Of a stretch of DNA of 18,334 nt, positions 1-7,400 are shown piece by piece. Below the pieces are notes generated by a model, which worked only from the letters and a program-made list of their open reading frames with translations, had not been told where the DNA came from and searched no databases. This stretch comes from CAXXOK01 sp036759125 (GTDB lineage Bacteria > Bacillota > Clostridia > Christensenellales > Aristaeellaceae). Position 1 is the stretch's first letter, and every line of letters begins with the position of its first letter. The position numbers were made by a program, and so were the translations under genes. The stretch is from contig DAIOVG010000034.1 in NCBI GenBank assembly GCA_036759125.1, positions 1-18,334 of the forward strand, read 5' to 3'.

Positions 1-1018
1 CAAAGCCGATGGTCATGCCGCCGGTCTCGTGGTCGCCGGTGACGATGATCAGGGTTTCGTCCGGGTGCATTGCCGCGAAGTCGACAGCAACCTGCACGGC
101 GTCGGCGAAGGCGATGGTATCGTAAATGCTGGTGGTCGCATCGTTGGCGTGGCCCGCCCAGTCGATCTTGCCGCCTTCGACCATCATGAAGAAGCCGTTA
201 TCGTTATCCAGCACTTTGATGCCGGCCGCGGTAATATCGGCCAGGGAGAGGATGGTTTCGCCTTCGCCCTCGCGGCGAACGCGGTCGATTTCATATGCCA
301 TGGCGTTGGAATCGGCGATGTCGGGGTTGTCGGCAAGCACGGGCGCCTGATCGGCGGTAAGGGATTCAAACCCTTCAAGGGTGTTGACAATCGTCCAGCC
401 GTTATCGGCGGCGAGGGCTGCGGTGTCGGGCTGGCCGTCAACGCTCATTTTGTGCAGGTTGCCGCCGCCCAGGTAATCAAGCGTCGTGCCGGTCAGGGCC
501 TGCACGCCGATTTTGTAGTAATCGTTGCGGCTCTGCTGCTTGGCATAGTACGCGGCGGGGGTGGCGTGGTTTAGGGATACGCTGGAAACAACGCCGACCT
601 TCATGCCGGCTTCCTTGGCGTACTCGGTGATGAGCTTGGTGGGCTCGGTCAGTTCCAGGGTGCCGTCGGCCGCTTTGGCAAACGTGTAGTTGAGAACGCC
701 GGACAGCGTTTTGATGCCCGAGGACATGGCGCTTGCGGTGGAAGCGGAATCCGGGTTAAAGGAGCTCGCGTCGTAGGTGGTCATCAGACCGACGTTATTC
801 CACTGGGTGAAGGAAAGCTGCGCGGGGGTCGGTACAGCCGCATCCGGGTTTTCGATCGCGCCGAGGTAGTACTGGGTGGCGGTTACCTGGGGGCTGCCCA
901 TGCCGTCGCCGATGAACATAAACACATACTTGGGGGTTGTTGCCGTATCGTCCGCAAAGGCTGCGGTGCAGGCAAGCATCAGTACCAGTGCAAGGAGCAG
1001 GGAGATCGCCTTTTTCAT
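1..1018 (-). CDS. Secreted alkaline phosphatase, PhoA family (C-terminus cut by window edge)
   Basis: Hydrolyses phosphate monoesters outside the membrane. The first 339 residues are present; family members usually need roughly 100 more, including a late zinc-binding His, which lie off the left edge. Residues 1-22 form a signal peptide (MKK, then a hydrophobic stretch, cleavage near AFA-D). Active-site elements seen: IGDGMG (metal Asp at 38), PDSAST with nucleophile Ser91, NHATPA (His151, Thr153), Arg164, VEGGKIDWAGH (Glu281, Asp286, His290) and VTGDHETGG (Asp329, His330). E. coli PhoA has Asp and Lys where this protein has His151 and Trp287; the His/Trp pair occurs in other bacterial members. 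AAAGGAAG lies upstream of the ATG. A Pho-box-like direct repeat upstream suggests phosphate-starvation control. The family call is firm; the exact substrate is unknown. Confidence 0.95.
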   Translation of the reverse strand, partial: MKKAISLLLALVLMLACTAAFADDTATTPKYVFMFIGDGMGSPQVTATQYYLGAIENPDAAVPTPAQLSFTQWNNVGLMTTYDASSFNPDSASTASAMSSGIKTLSGVLNYTFAKAADGTLELTEPTKLITEYAKEAGMKVGVVSSVSLNHATPAAYYAKQQSRNDYYKIGVQALTGTTLDYLGGGNLHKMSVDGQPDTAALAADNGWTIVNTLEGFESLTADQAPVLADNPDIADSNAMAYEIDRVRREGEGETILSLADITAAGIKVLDNDNGFFMMVEGGKIDWAGHANDATTSIYDTIAFADAVQVAVDFAAMHPDETLIIVTGDHETGGMTIGF

Positions 1019-1095
1019 GGGGTGCACTTCCTTTCGATATTCAAGATCGTTCGATTCAGACTATCAAGGCAGTGTTAGCGGCGATGTGGCGGCTA

Positions 1096-1112
1096 TGTAA
1101 ATCCTTTGTAAG
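1096..1112 (-). promoter_or_regulatory. Pho-box-like direct repeat upstream of the alkaline phosphatase
   Basis: Read on the minus strand the site is CTTACA, five bases, TTTACA: two hexamers with an 11-bp period, as in the TTHACA-N5-TTHACA boxes bound by PhoP in Gram-positive bacteria. It lies about 80 bp before the phosphatase ATG. A further TTAACA lies about 20 bp upstream of it. No good -10 hexamer follows at normal spacing (best TAACAC), which fits an activator-dependent promoter. The site is seen in the sequence; PhoP binding is inferred. Confidence 0.45.
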
Positions 1113-1261
1113 GCTTTTTTAGCGTGTGTTAAGCGGGTGAGTGGGTGAATGACGAGAAAACCCATGTACTGCAAGCGTTTGCGCATGTCGATGGCTGTTA
1201 ACAGGCTTTATATTCTTTTTGCATTGCATCGGTCTGGTAAACCGCAGGTCAAGTTTGTGTG

Positions 1262-1299
1262 AAAAGGAAAGCTCCGTATCCCGCGCGGGACACGGAGCT
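1262..1299 (-). terminator. Intrinsic terminator of the GNAT gene
   Basis: Arms AGCTCCGT and ACGGAGCT pair around an inner TCCCGCGCGGGA palindrome (1270-1299). On the minus strand the hairpin is followed by TTCCTTTT. It sits 13 bp after the stop codon of the acetyltransferase gene that ends at 1313. Confidence 0.85.
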
Positions 1300-1312
1300 A
1301 TCGGGTGTACAG

Positions 1313-2152
1313 TTATGGAGTGGGCGGGGTCTCACGGTACTGCTGGTGTATGCCGATGCGCCGGTAGCCGATGTGCTCGTAAATGTGGTTGGAAACCGGA
1401 TTATCACAGTCTATATACAGCGCGCATTGCGGGTACTCGTCGGTTAGCAGGTCGCGGGTGAGGGTGTAGACGCAAGCGGAGGCGTAGCCCTTGCCGCGCA
1501 GCTGCGGCGGCGTGTACACATAGCCGATGATGAGGCAGCCTGTCACCTTGCGGTGCGAGGCGGCTATGGAAACCGGAATGCCGTCCTCCCAAACGTAAAG
1601 CTGCTGCTCCTCCACCAGCTTCTTGGCGTTTTCCACCCCGGCTTGCAGGTCGTACGCGCCGATGGCACAGGCAACGTTGAAGTCAGCACACCAATGTGGC
1701 AGATAGTACAGATCGTCCTGCGTGGCAAGCCGCAGCCTGCCGGGGGTCATTCGGCCCGGCGGCGTCGCGTGATCGGTTACGCTCAGCGCCAGACGCTGTT
1801 CCGGGTGAAAACGCTTGCCGCTTACCGCTGCGTAGTGGCGGATGAAGCTTTGGGCAAGCTGGTCTTCGGTAAACAGAAAATCAATATCAATGTTGCGTTC
1901 ATACAGCGAACGGGCAAAAAAGGCGACGACCGCTTCACTGTGCCGGTTGTCGTGCTCGTACATCACCAGCGGGTGGGGCGGCGTGCGGTCGGCAATGAGC
2001 AGCACATGCCCAGTATCGTCCTTGACGGTCAGCATCACCTTGCCGTCGCCGATATTGCGGTACAGGAGGTTGTTTTGGATGGCGTGGCGGTTCAGGCTAT
2101 CCAATACGTCCTTTGAAAATGCTTCCGCCGTTTCATACTGTGTAAACCGCAT
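1313..2152 (-). CDS. GNAT family N-acetyltransferase, two-domain
   Basis: A 279-residue cytoplasmic protein. The C-terminal half is a GNAT fold: a beta-strand ending in GYVYTPPQLRGKGYAS supplies the acetyl-CoA pyrophosphate loop (Q/RxxGxG/A), followed by YIDCDNPVSNHIYEHIGYR, the usual strand-helix close of the fold. The first 130 or so residues resemble the extra N-terminal domain of other clostridial two-domain GNAT proteins, but I cannot name it. The acceptor substrate cannot be read from sequence. The start at 2152 (MRFTQYET) is preferred because AAGGAGGGG lies 6 bases upstream; a longer frame exists but has no ribosome binding site. The gene has its own promoter and terminator, so it appears monocistronic. 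Confidence 0.88.
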   Translation of the reverse strand: MRFTQYETAEAFSKDVLDSLNRHAIQNNLLYRNIGDGKVMLTVKDDTGHVLLIADRTPPHPLVMYEHDNRHSEAVVAFFARSLYERNIDIDFLFTEDQLAQSFIRHYAAVSGKRFHPEQRLALSVTDHATPPGRMTPGRLRLATQDDLYYLPHWCADFNVACAIGAYDLQAGVENAKKLVEEQQLYVWEDGIPVSIAASHRKVTGCLIIGYVYTPPQLRGKGYASACVYTLTRDLLTDEYPQCALYIDCDNPVSNHIYEHIGYRRIGIHQQYRETPPTP

Positions 2153-2177
2153 GGCAATCCCCTCCTTATGTTCCCTT

Positions 2178-2206
2178 AGCATAGCAAAGGCCCGCCCAAA
2201 ATTCAA
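2178..2206 (-). promoter_or_regulatory. Sigma-A-type promoter of the GNAT gene
   Basis: On the minus strand: TTGAAT (2201-2206), 17-bp spacer, TATGCT (2178-2183) preceded by TGC as an extended -10. It lies directly between the upstream terminator and the acetyltransferase start, giving a 5' leader of about 20 nt. Confidence 0.6.
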
Positions 2207-2210
2207 TCAC

Positions 2211-2251
2211 AAAAAAAGCCCGCAGCAGGCAATGATCGCCTTGCTGCGGGC
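2211..2251 (-). terminator. Intrinsic terminator of the cadherin-like/nitroreductase operon
   Basis: GCCCGCAGCA and TGCTGCGGGC (ends of 2218-2251) form a strong GC stem with an inner GGC/GCC pairing. On the minus strand seven T residues follow (2211-2217). It is 18 bp downstream of the stop at 2270. Confidence 0.92.
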
Positions 2252-2269
2252 ATAATGGCTGTTGACGGG

Positions 2270-3532
2270 TTACGGCGAGGGGTAATCGCTGTTATACGGC
2301 ATCACAGCAACGATTTTATCCTCGATGTAGATGATGCGGTAAAGCGTCGAGCCGTACATATTGTAATGGCTGATGAAGTCGGAGAAGCTGATCGCGCGGA
2401 TGGGGTTTTGCATCGTGCCGTAGTAGAAGATCGCGTCGTCCGCACAGGCATAGTCGTACAGGTACTTGGTTTCGTTTACGAACGTGGACAGGTTGGTGCC
2501 CTGCGTATACGTGACCGTAACCAGATCGGCGCGGATGTGGTTTTCATTGCCGCTGGAGTATACCGAGTCGATATACCCGGCCGATACGCGTGTGCGGCGT
2601 TCGCTGGGCCTGCGCTGGATATATACGGTATAGGTGTTGGTTGCGCCGCCGGAACCGACCAGGGTGAAGACGGCCGATGTCGGGTTGTTGGACAGGGTGA
2701 TGGAAGGCGTTTGCGCGCCGTTGGCAACCACCGTGCCGTTAAAGTAGATGGTAGAGGCATTGGGGCTGAAGGGTACGAAGTAGATCTTGGATACCCAGTC
2801 CGCCACCGTAAGCAGATAGCTGGTCTGCCCGGGCGAGAAGGCGCTTGGCACCATTTTGCCGGTATTGGGCGCGTTGTGCGTCAGGGACGACAGATAGGGC
2901 AAGCCGGAGGGAACCGGGACAACCGGGGTCGGCACCGGGGTAACCACCGGAGCGCTGATGGGATAGTAGGACGGGGTTACGGACGGTACTTCCGTGGTCA
3001 GCGCGTCGCTTTGAATATAGCCGCGCATCGGCTGCATGCCGCTTTTACTTACCTCAACGTACACCCAATAGCTGTTGTAGCGCCCAAGCACGGTCACCAT
3101 TTGCCCGGCCAGCAGGTCGGTCAGAGGCGTTTTGTCGCCAAAGAGCGGATCGTCGGTGATGTAGGTGTTCTTGGATGTGTAATTGGGTGTGGCGGTGAAG
3201 GTGATGTTAAACAGGCTGTAATCGGCCGGGTCGGTTTTGATGTTGGATGCGGCACTCGGCTCAATATACCCCATGCGCCAGGTGTTGCCGCTGGTCTGAT
3301 AGCCAATCATCAGCCAGCCGCCCGGTTCGGTTCCGTAGTAGCGCAGAACGCCGCCGCCGTAGAACGCGTTGCCGTTGGCGCGGTAGTAGTGAGCGCCGGG
3401 GCCGGTATATACGGCATAGCCTTGGGTGAGCCGGAGGTTGTAATAGGTTTCGCTGAAGTCCGCTTGTGCGGCCGGGATCGTCAGGGCCAGCAGTGCGAGG
3501 ACAAACAGGATGGACAGAATTCTCTTTTTCAT
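2270..3532 (-). CDS. Secreted protein: two SH3-like domains, cadherin-like domain, unknown C-terminal domain
   Basis: 420 residues. Signal peptide 1-24 (MKKR, hydrophobic core, AQA-D). Residues about 35-92 and 110-176 look like two bacterial SH3-type modules (YAVYTGPGAHYYR, GGWLMIGY; VTVLGRYNSYWVYVEV, RGYIQSDAL). Residues 182-210 are a Pro/Val/Thr-rich linker. Residues 211-306 match the cadherin-like beta-sandwich family (PF12733): start LSSLTHNAPNTG, SFSPGQTSYLLTV-type core, end NTYTVYIQRR. Residues 307-420 form a conserved domain shared with the protein at 4132-4848 (about 78% identical by eye over the last 119 aligned residues). Likely surface-located; no catalytic motif is evident. AAGGAG lies upstream of the ATG. 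Last gene of a probable operon, followed by a strong terminator. Function unknown. Confidence 0.9.
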   Translation of the reverse strand: MKKRILSILFVLALLALTIPAAQADFSETYYNLRLTQGYAVYTGPGAHYYRANGNAFYGGGVLRYYGTEPGGWLMIGYQTSGNTWRMGYIEPSAASNIKTDPADYSLFNITFTATPNYTSKNTYITDDPLFGDKTPLTDLLAGQMVTVLGRYNSYWVYVEVSKSGMQPMRGYIQSDALTTEVPSVTPSYYPISAPVVTPVPTPVVPVPSGLPYLSSLTHNAPNTGKMVPSAFSPGQTSYLLTVADWVSKIYFVPFSPNASTIYFNGTVVANGAQTPSITLSNNPTSAVFTLVGSGGATNTYTVYIQRRPSERRTRVSAGYIDSVYSSGNENHIRADLVTVTYTQGTNLSTFVNETKYLYDYACADDAIFYYGTMQNPIRAISFSDFISHYNMYGSTLYRIIYIEDKIVAVMPYNSDYPSP

Positions 3533-3586
3533 GACTGGGACTCCTTACTTTCTGTCGGTATTGGGTCATATCGGGGTGCAATGGGT

Positions 3587-4114
3587 TTATGACATGGTAT
3601 TGAAGGTGATACGCTCGCCAAGCGGCAGCCGGTCGTGCTGGGGTAGTACCTCTGTGGGAATGCCGATGGGCAGGATGACCGATACGGTGAAATGCTCGCG
3701 GTCCTGAAGACTGAGTATATCGGCGATGCGCTCAGCAACGCCGTCGTGGCGCAGTGCGCCGTCCAGCCACACGGTGGCATAGCCCAGCGCCGTAATTGCC
3801 AAGAGCATGTTTTCCACGGCCGCGCCGTAATCCTGCGGTTCAAAGCTCGTGTCGCCGTAAGCAGGCGTGTTATCGGTCACCACGGCGATGATCGCCTGCG
3901 CCGTTTGCACCACGGGGCGGGGCATCAGCCTGGCGATTGCCCTGAGCTGCTCAGGATCGTTGATCACACAAAAGTGCGTGGTCTGCTTGTTGCAGCCCGA
4001 GGGGGCGCGCACGCCCGCCTCGGCGATCTTCCACAAATCGGCCTCCGGCACGGGATCGGGCTTGAAGGTGCCGCGATAGCTGTGGCGGCGCCGAATGGCT
4101 TCGAACAAATCCAT
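3587..4114 (-). CDS. Nitroreductase family protein (FMN-dependent)
   Basis: A compact 175-residue NAD(P)H:FMN oxidoreductase-type protein. Family signatures: an N-terminal RRRHSYR (the R-R-S-x-R flavin phosphate-binding element), APSGCNKQTTHFCVI (the APSG.N.Q stretch near the flavin) and a C-terminal GYATVWLDG followed by VSVILPIGIP. It has no signal peptide, so it is cytoplasmic. The start at 4114 follows GGAGGACCAAA. It begins only 17 bp after the stop of the upstream secreted paralogue, so its ribosome binding site lies just beyond that stop and co-transcription is very likely. It is sandwiched between two paralogous exported proteins. The physiological substrate cannot be told; many family members reduce nitroaromatics, quinones or flavins. 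Confidence 0.92.
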   Translation of the reverse strand: MDLFEAIRRRHSYRGTFKPDPVPEADLWKIAEAGVRAPSGCNKQTTHFCVINDPEQLRAIARLMPRPVVQTAQAIIAVVTDNTPAYGDTSFEPQDYGAAVENMLLAITALGYATVWLDGALRHDGVAERIADILSLQDREHFTVSVILPIGIPTEVLPQHDRLPLGERITFNTMS

Positions 4115-4131
4115 TTTGGTCCTCCGGTGGT

Positions 4132-4848
4132 TTAATAATCTGCGGCGTAGGGCATTACGGCGACGATCTCATCCTCAATGTATACGATGCGGTAAAGCGT
4201 CGAGCCGTTATCCTGGTAATGCGCTACAAAATCGGCGAAGGTCGTTGCGCGGACGGGGTTTTGCATGGTTCCGTAGTAAAAAATACAGCTGTCCGCACAG
4301 GCGTAATCGTAGATGTAGTTGGTCTCGTTCACAAAGGTGGACATGTTGGTGCCCGCGGTATAGGTGACCGAAACCAGGTCGGCGCGGATGGCGTTTTTAT
4401 TGCCGTTGGAGTACAGCGAGCTGATATACCCCGCCGATACCCGCGTGCGCCGTTCACTGGGCCGCCGCTGAATGTAGATGGTATAGGTGTTGGTTTTGCT
4501 GTCTGCGGCAACCAGCTTGATGGTGACGTAGGTCGGCTCATCGGACAGGGTCACGGTGGGGGTCTGCGCCCCGCTTTGGACGACTGCCCCGTTGAAATAG
4601 ATCGTCACGCCGGGGGTGGAGGCGTAGGGCACGAAATAGATGCGGGATACCCAGTCCGCTACGGTGAGCAGATAGCTTTCCTGCGTGGGTGAAAATGTGT
4701 TGGGCAGCATGATGCCGGTGTTGGGGGCGTTGTTGGTCAGGTTATCCAGGGTCGGGCCGTCGGTAATCACGGCCGACGCGCTGATCGGCGCCATGGAAAG
4801 GATGAGCATCGCTGCGGCAAGCAGTAAAACAATGCGTTTTTTCATCAT
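4132..4848 (-). CDS. Secreted cadherin-like protein with unknown C-terminal domain (short paralogue)
   Basis: 238 residues. Signal peptide about 1-26 (MMKKR, hydrophobic core, SASA-V). Residues about 33-130 are a cadherin-like beta-sandwich (PF12733 pattern: LDNLTNNAPNTG, TFSPTQESYLLTVADW, TNTYTIYIQRR). The remainder (RRPSERRTRVSAGYI to the end) is the same unrecognised domain as in the protein at 2270-3532, but the SH3-like modules and Pro-rich linker are absent. AAAGGAGG is 5 nt before the first ATG and 8 nt before the second (4845), so either Met could be used. First gene of a probable three-gene operon. A Cys pair (DYACADSC) is present where the paralogue has one Cys. Function unknown; location at the cell surface is inferred. 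Confidence 0.9.
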   Translation of the reverse strand: MMKKRIVLLLAAAMLILSMAPISASAVITDGPTLDNLTNNAPNTGIMLPNTFSPTQESYLLTVADWVSRIYFVPYASTPGVTIYFNGAVVQSGAQTPTVTLSDEPTYVTIKLVAADSKTNTYTIYIQRRPSERRTRVSAGYISSLYSNGNKNAIRADLVSVTYTAGTNMSTFVNETNYIYDYACADSCIFYYGTMQNPVRATTFADFVAHYQDNGSTLYRIVYIEDEIVAVMPYAADY

Positions 4849-4908
4849 GAAAACCTCCTTTATTGGTTCTGTGTATAGAACGAATGGTCAATCCCATTTC
4901 TTGCATCC

Positions 4909-4917
4909 ATAATAGCA
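4909..4917 (-). promoter_or_regulatory. Candidate extended -10 of the cadherin-like operon
   Basis: On the minus strand TGC-TATTAT, about 60 bp before the start at 4848. No convincing -35 hexamer sits 16-18 bp upstream; an extended -10 can compensate for that. Confidence 0.4.
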
Positions 4918-4991
4918 CATTTTACGCGGAAATTCAGACAAATCCACCGTATATTCGTTGCTGAGATACGGTTCCACAATTCCGCCTGACA

Positions 4992-5005
4992 TGGTATACT
5001 ATACC
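4992..5005 (+). promoter_or_regulatory. Extended -10 promoter overlapping a GGTATA-C-TATACC palindrome
   Basis: TGG-TATACT (4992-5000) is a good extended -10 for the membrane protein gene starting at 5053. A perfect 6-bp inverted repeat, GGTATA/TATACC with one central base (4993-5005), overlaps the -10 and could be an operator. The -35 region is poor. Operator function is inferred. Confidence 0.45.
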
Positions 5006-5052
5006 AAACAATTCATGTTTCTAAACGAAAACGCAGCACTGAGGGTATGCCG

Positions 5053-7335
5053 ATGGATGATATTGCACAAATCCGCCTGGAACTCGAGCAGATGAAGCTG
5101 GAGCTTGCGCTTGACGCATCCGGCCCTATAGAACCAGCCCCGCGGCCTGCACGGCAGAGTCGCCTGTGTGTGGATTTCGGGCTGTTTGTGCTGCTGTATT
5201 TCTTTTGGCTGATTACAATCGTCACAGCGGAGCTTGCGGCAGGGATGGGCATACACCCGTTAACAGCGCTTGCCGTGCTGCCCTGCGTCTGGCTTTCAAT
5301 TGCCTTGCTGCGCAAAGCGCCGCTGCAAATGCTGCTGGTAGCGGTTGCGGGGGCGCTGCTGCTGGCCGCCGCCGCGTATGGCGTATCGCTTCTGTATGAT
5401 ACAAGCGCAGAGTCCAATACGGTCTATAAGCCGGTCACCGGTATGCTGATGAACGGCTGGAATCCCTTCAGGCAGAGGTTTGCGGAATTTGCCAATACCC
5501 ATGCCATTCTGCCCTACAACGACAGCTGGTCCGCCTACGGACTGGATAGCCAGCCCAAGGCGGCGTTCATGATCGGCGCGGCCGTATACGCCCTGACCGG
5601 GAGCATCGAAAGCGGAAAGATGTTCAGCCTCATCGCGATGATCGCCTGCGTGTGCATCGCCGCGCCGCTGCTCAAGGACGCGTTCAAACTCAGCCGCGGC
5701 GCTGCGTTTTTGGCAGCTATATTAGCGGCGGTCAACCCGGTCACGCTTTCGCAACTCGCGCTGTACTACACGGATGGCTTTGCGTTCCAGCTGCTTACCG
5801 TCGCTGCCGTGTCGTTTGTCTATCTGCTGGTGAAGCCGGACGGCGCGATGGCTTTCACGGCGAAGCTTGCGGCGTTTTTAGCCGTCGGCATTGCCGTGAG
5901 CCTGAGCGCGCTGGGGGCGGTATATGCGGCGATCCTGATGGGTGTGTTCATTCTGGCTCGCGTTGTGCAAATCATCAAATCGAACAATGAAGGAGAGCGC
6001 GCCAAACCGCTTCTCTCGCTGGCGATCTATCTCGCGGCGATGATCGTATGCGCTGTATTTGTGCTTGGTGCGCCCACGTACCTGGTCAACCTCCTGCGCA
6101 ATGGCAATCCCTTCGCCGGGATGTTTGGCCAAACGGGACTGGGCGGCGCGGCCGCAGGCCGGATTGGCCTGCAGATCGCCGCCTTGCCGTTGATTGCGCA
6201 GTTCTTCGGTTCGCTATTCTCACCCGTGTCCAACGGGTTCTTCACGCAGGTTGATCTGAAGATTCCCTTGGCCGTTTCCCGGACAGAATGGCTGCAGCCC
6301 GTCATGGATGCGACCGTATCCGGCTGGGGTATCCTGTTTGGCGGCATCTGTATACTATCGGCGCTGATTGTGCTGATCACGGCAATCCGTATGTTCCGCC
6401 GCAGCCCAGGCAGCTTCTGGCTTTTGCTGGGGCTGCTGCTCGTGGTTATCCTGCCTGCCGCGCTGATTCCGGGTTTGTTCATCGCCAGAAGCTATCTTCA
6501 GCCGTTTTGGCTGCCGATGGCGGCGCTTATCTGCCTGCTGGCGCCCGCCGTGGACGACGGGGAGGAAGCCGCATGGCTCCGGGTGCTCAGGGTGCTGCTG
6601 GCGACGGGCCTGTGTGTGCTGCTGATCGTCAACGCCTATACAGGCACGAACGATTTGCGCACGCAGGTGACCCAGACTGCCGCCGACAGGGCGAAGATGG
6701 ATGACATACAAAACCGCATCGCGCAGGACGATGCGGAGTTGGGCGTGACCACCATCGCGCGCGGGCAGTTTTACGGCCTGTTCCTGAATTTGCGGGATGA
6801 GGGTGTGAACTATGCCTTTTTGGAGAGCCTGCCGATGATACAGGACGAGCTTCTCTATCACATGGTTTATGCCTTCCGTGCGCGCGGCTCCGGGCAGGAC
6901 GCGCAGGCGGAGTCTTTCCTGAACACCTTGTATGCCAATGGCTATCTGGTTGCGGTCGCCGCCAACGCGGGCAGCCCGCTGACGGAGCGGATGACCGCGC
7001 TACTCCAGGCTGTCGGGCTGATGACCGACGGGCCCGCCGATCCGAATGCCGGATACCTGGCGGTGATCGATGCCGACGGAAACGTGCTGACCGAACAAAG
7101 CGGGTTTGAAAGCATCACAGTGGCGACCGCTGGCACCAGCCTGAGGATCGAAACCTCGGCAGCGGATGTTTCCGTCACCATCGGCGGCACGGACTACGGC
7201 AACGAGCAACGCGGATTTCATATTGTCGTCTACGATCCGGTCAACGCCGCCCCGGTCGACTCTGTGCTGATCGATTCCGGCGCCGATCCGGTGCTGACGG
7301 TCTATCCCGTACGCATCGCGGCAGAGACCGAGTAA
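5053..7335 (+). CDS. Large polytopic membrane protein, probable GT-C-type glycosyltransferase
   Basis: About 760 residues. A short charged, helix-prone cytosolic N-terminus (DDIAQIRLELEQMKLELALD) is followed by about 13 hydrophobic segments up to residue 545 or so, then a soluble tail of about 220 residues. The first large loop after TM3 holds Asp116 and then NGWNPF near 134-139. This fits GT-C enzymes of the PMT/family 39 type, which carry a catalytic acidic residue in the first outer loop and often a GWNP-like stretch. These enzymes move sugars from polyprenyl-phosphate donors onto envelope glycans or proteins. The enzyme class is an inference from topology and loop motifs; donor and acceptor are unknown. 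ATG 5053 is preferred because GAGGG lies 7 nt upstream; ATG 5047 has only a 1-nt gap. It stands alone between oppositely oriented genes. Confidence 0.85.
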   Translation: MDDIAQIRLELEQMKLELALDASGPIEPAPRPARQSRLCVDFGLFVLLYFFWLITIVTAELAAGMGIHPLTALAVLPCVWLSIALLRKAPLQMLLVAVAGALLLAAAAYGVSLLYDTSAESNTVYKPVTGMLMNGWNPFRQRFAEFANTHAILPYNDSWSAYGLDSQPKAAFMIGAAVYALTGSIESGKMFSLIAMIACVCIAAPLLKDAFKLSRGAAFLAAILAAVNPVTLSQLALYYTDGFAFQLLTVAAVSFVYLLVKPDGAMAFTAKLAAFLAVGIAVSLSALGAVYAAILMGVFILARVVQIIKSNNEGERAKPLLSLAIYLAAMIVCAVFVLGAPTYLVNLLRNGNPFAGMFGQTGLGGAAAGRIGLQIAALPLIAQFFGSLFSPVSNGFFTQVDLKIPLAVSRTEWLQPVMDATVSGWGILFGGICILSALIVLITAIRMFRRSPGSFWLLLGLLLVVILPAALIPGLFIARSYLQPFWLPMAALICLLAPAVDDGEEAAWLRVLRVLLATGLCVLLIVNAYTGTNDLRTQVTQTAADRAKMDDIQNRIAQDDAELGVTTIARGQFYGLFLNLRDEGVNYAFLESLPMIQDELLYHMVYAFRARGSGQDAQAESFLNTLYANGYLVAVAANAGSPLTERMTALLQAVGLMTDGPADPNAGYLAVIDADGNVLTEQSGFESITVATAGTSLRIETSAADVSVTIGGTDYGNEQRGFHIVVYDPVNAAPVDSVLIDSGADPVLTVYPVRIAAETE

Positions 7336-7344
7336 TACAAGAAA

Positions 7345-7375
7345 CCGGGACCTCCACGTTGCCTTGAGGTCCCGG
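7345..7375 (-). terminator. Hairpin between convergent genes, probable terminator
   Basis: A perfect 10-bp stem, CCGGGACCTC/GAGGTCCCGG, with an 11-nt loop. On the minus strand it is followed by TTTCTTGTATT, a moderate T tract, so it suits the ferritin-like gene ending at 7401. On the plus strand it is followed by A residues, so it is a weaker classical terminator for the membrane protein gene ending 9 bp before it. Confidence 0.7.
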
Positions 7376-7400
7376 AAAAATAGGAGGAGAGCCCACGAGG

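Noticed and set aside
2255..3592. 445-codon open frame on the plus strand opposite the cadherin-like gene
   Set aside because: It is the antisense of a gene with a signal peptide, domain matches, a ribosome binding site and a terminator; its product is a Gly/Val/Arg-rich shadow without recognisable domains.
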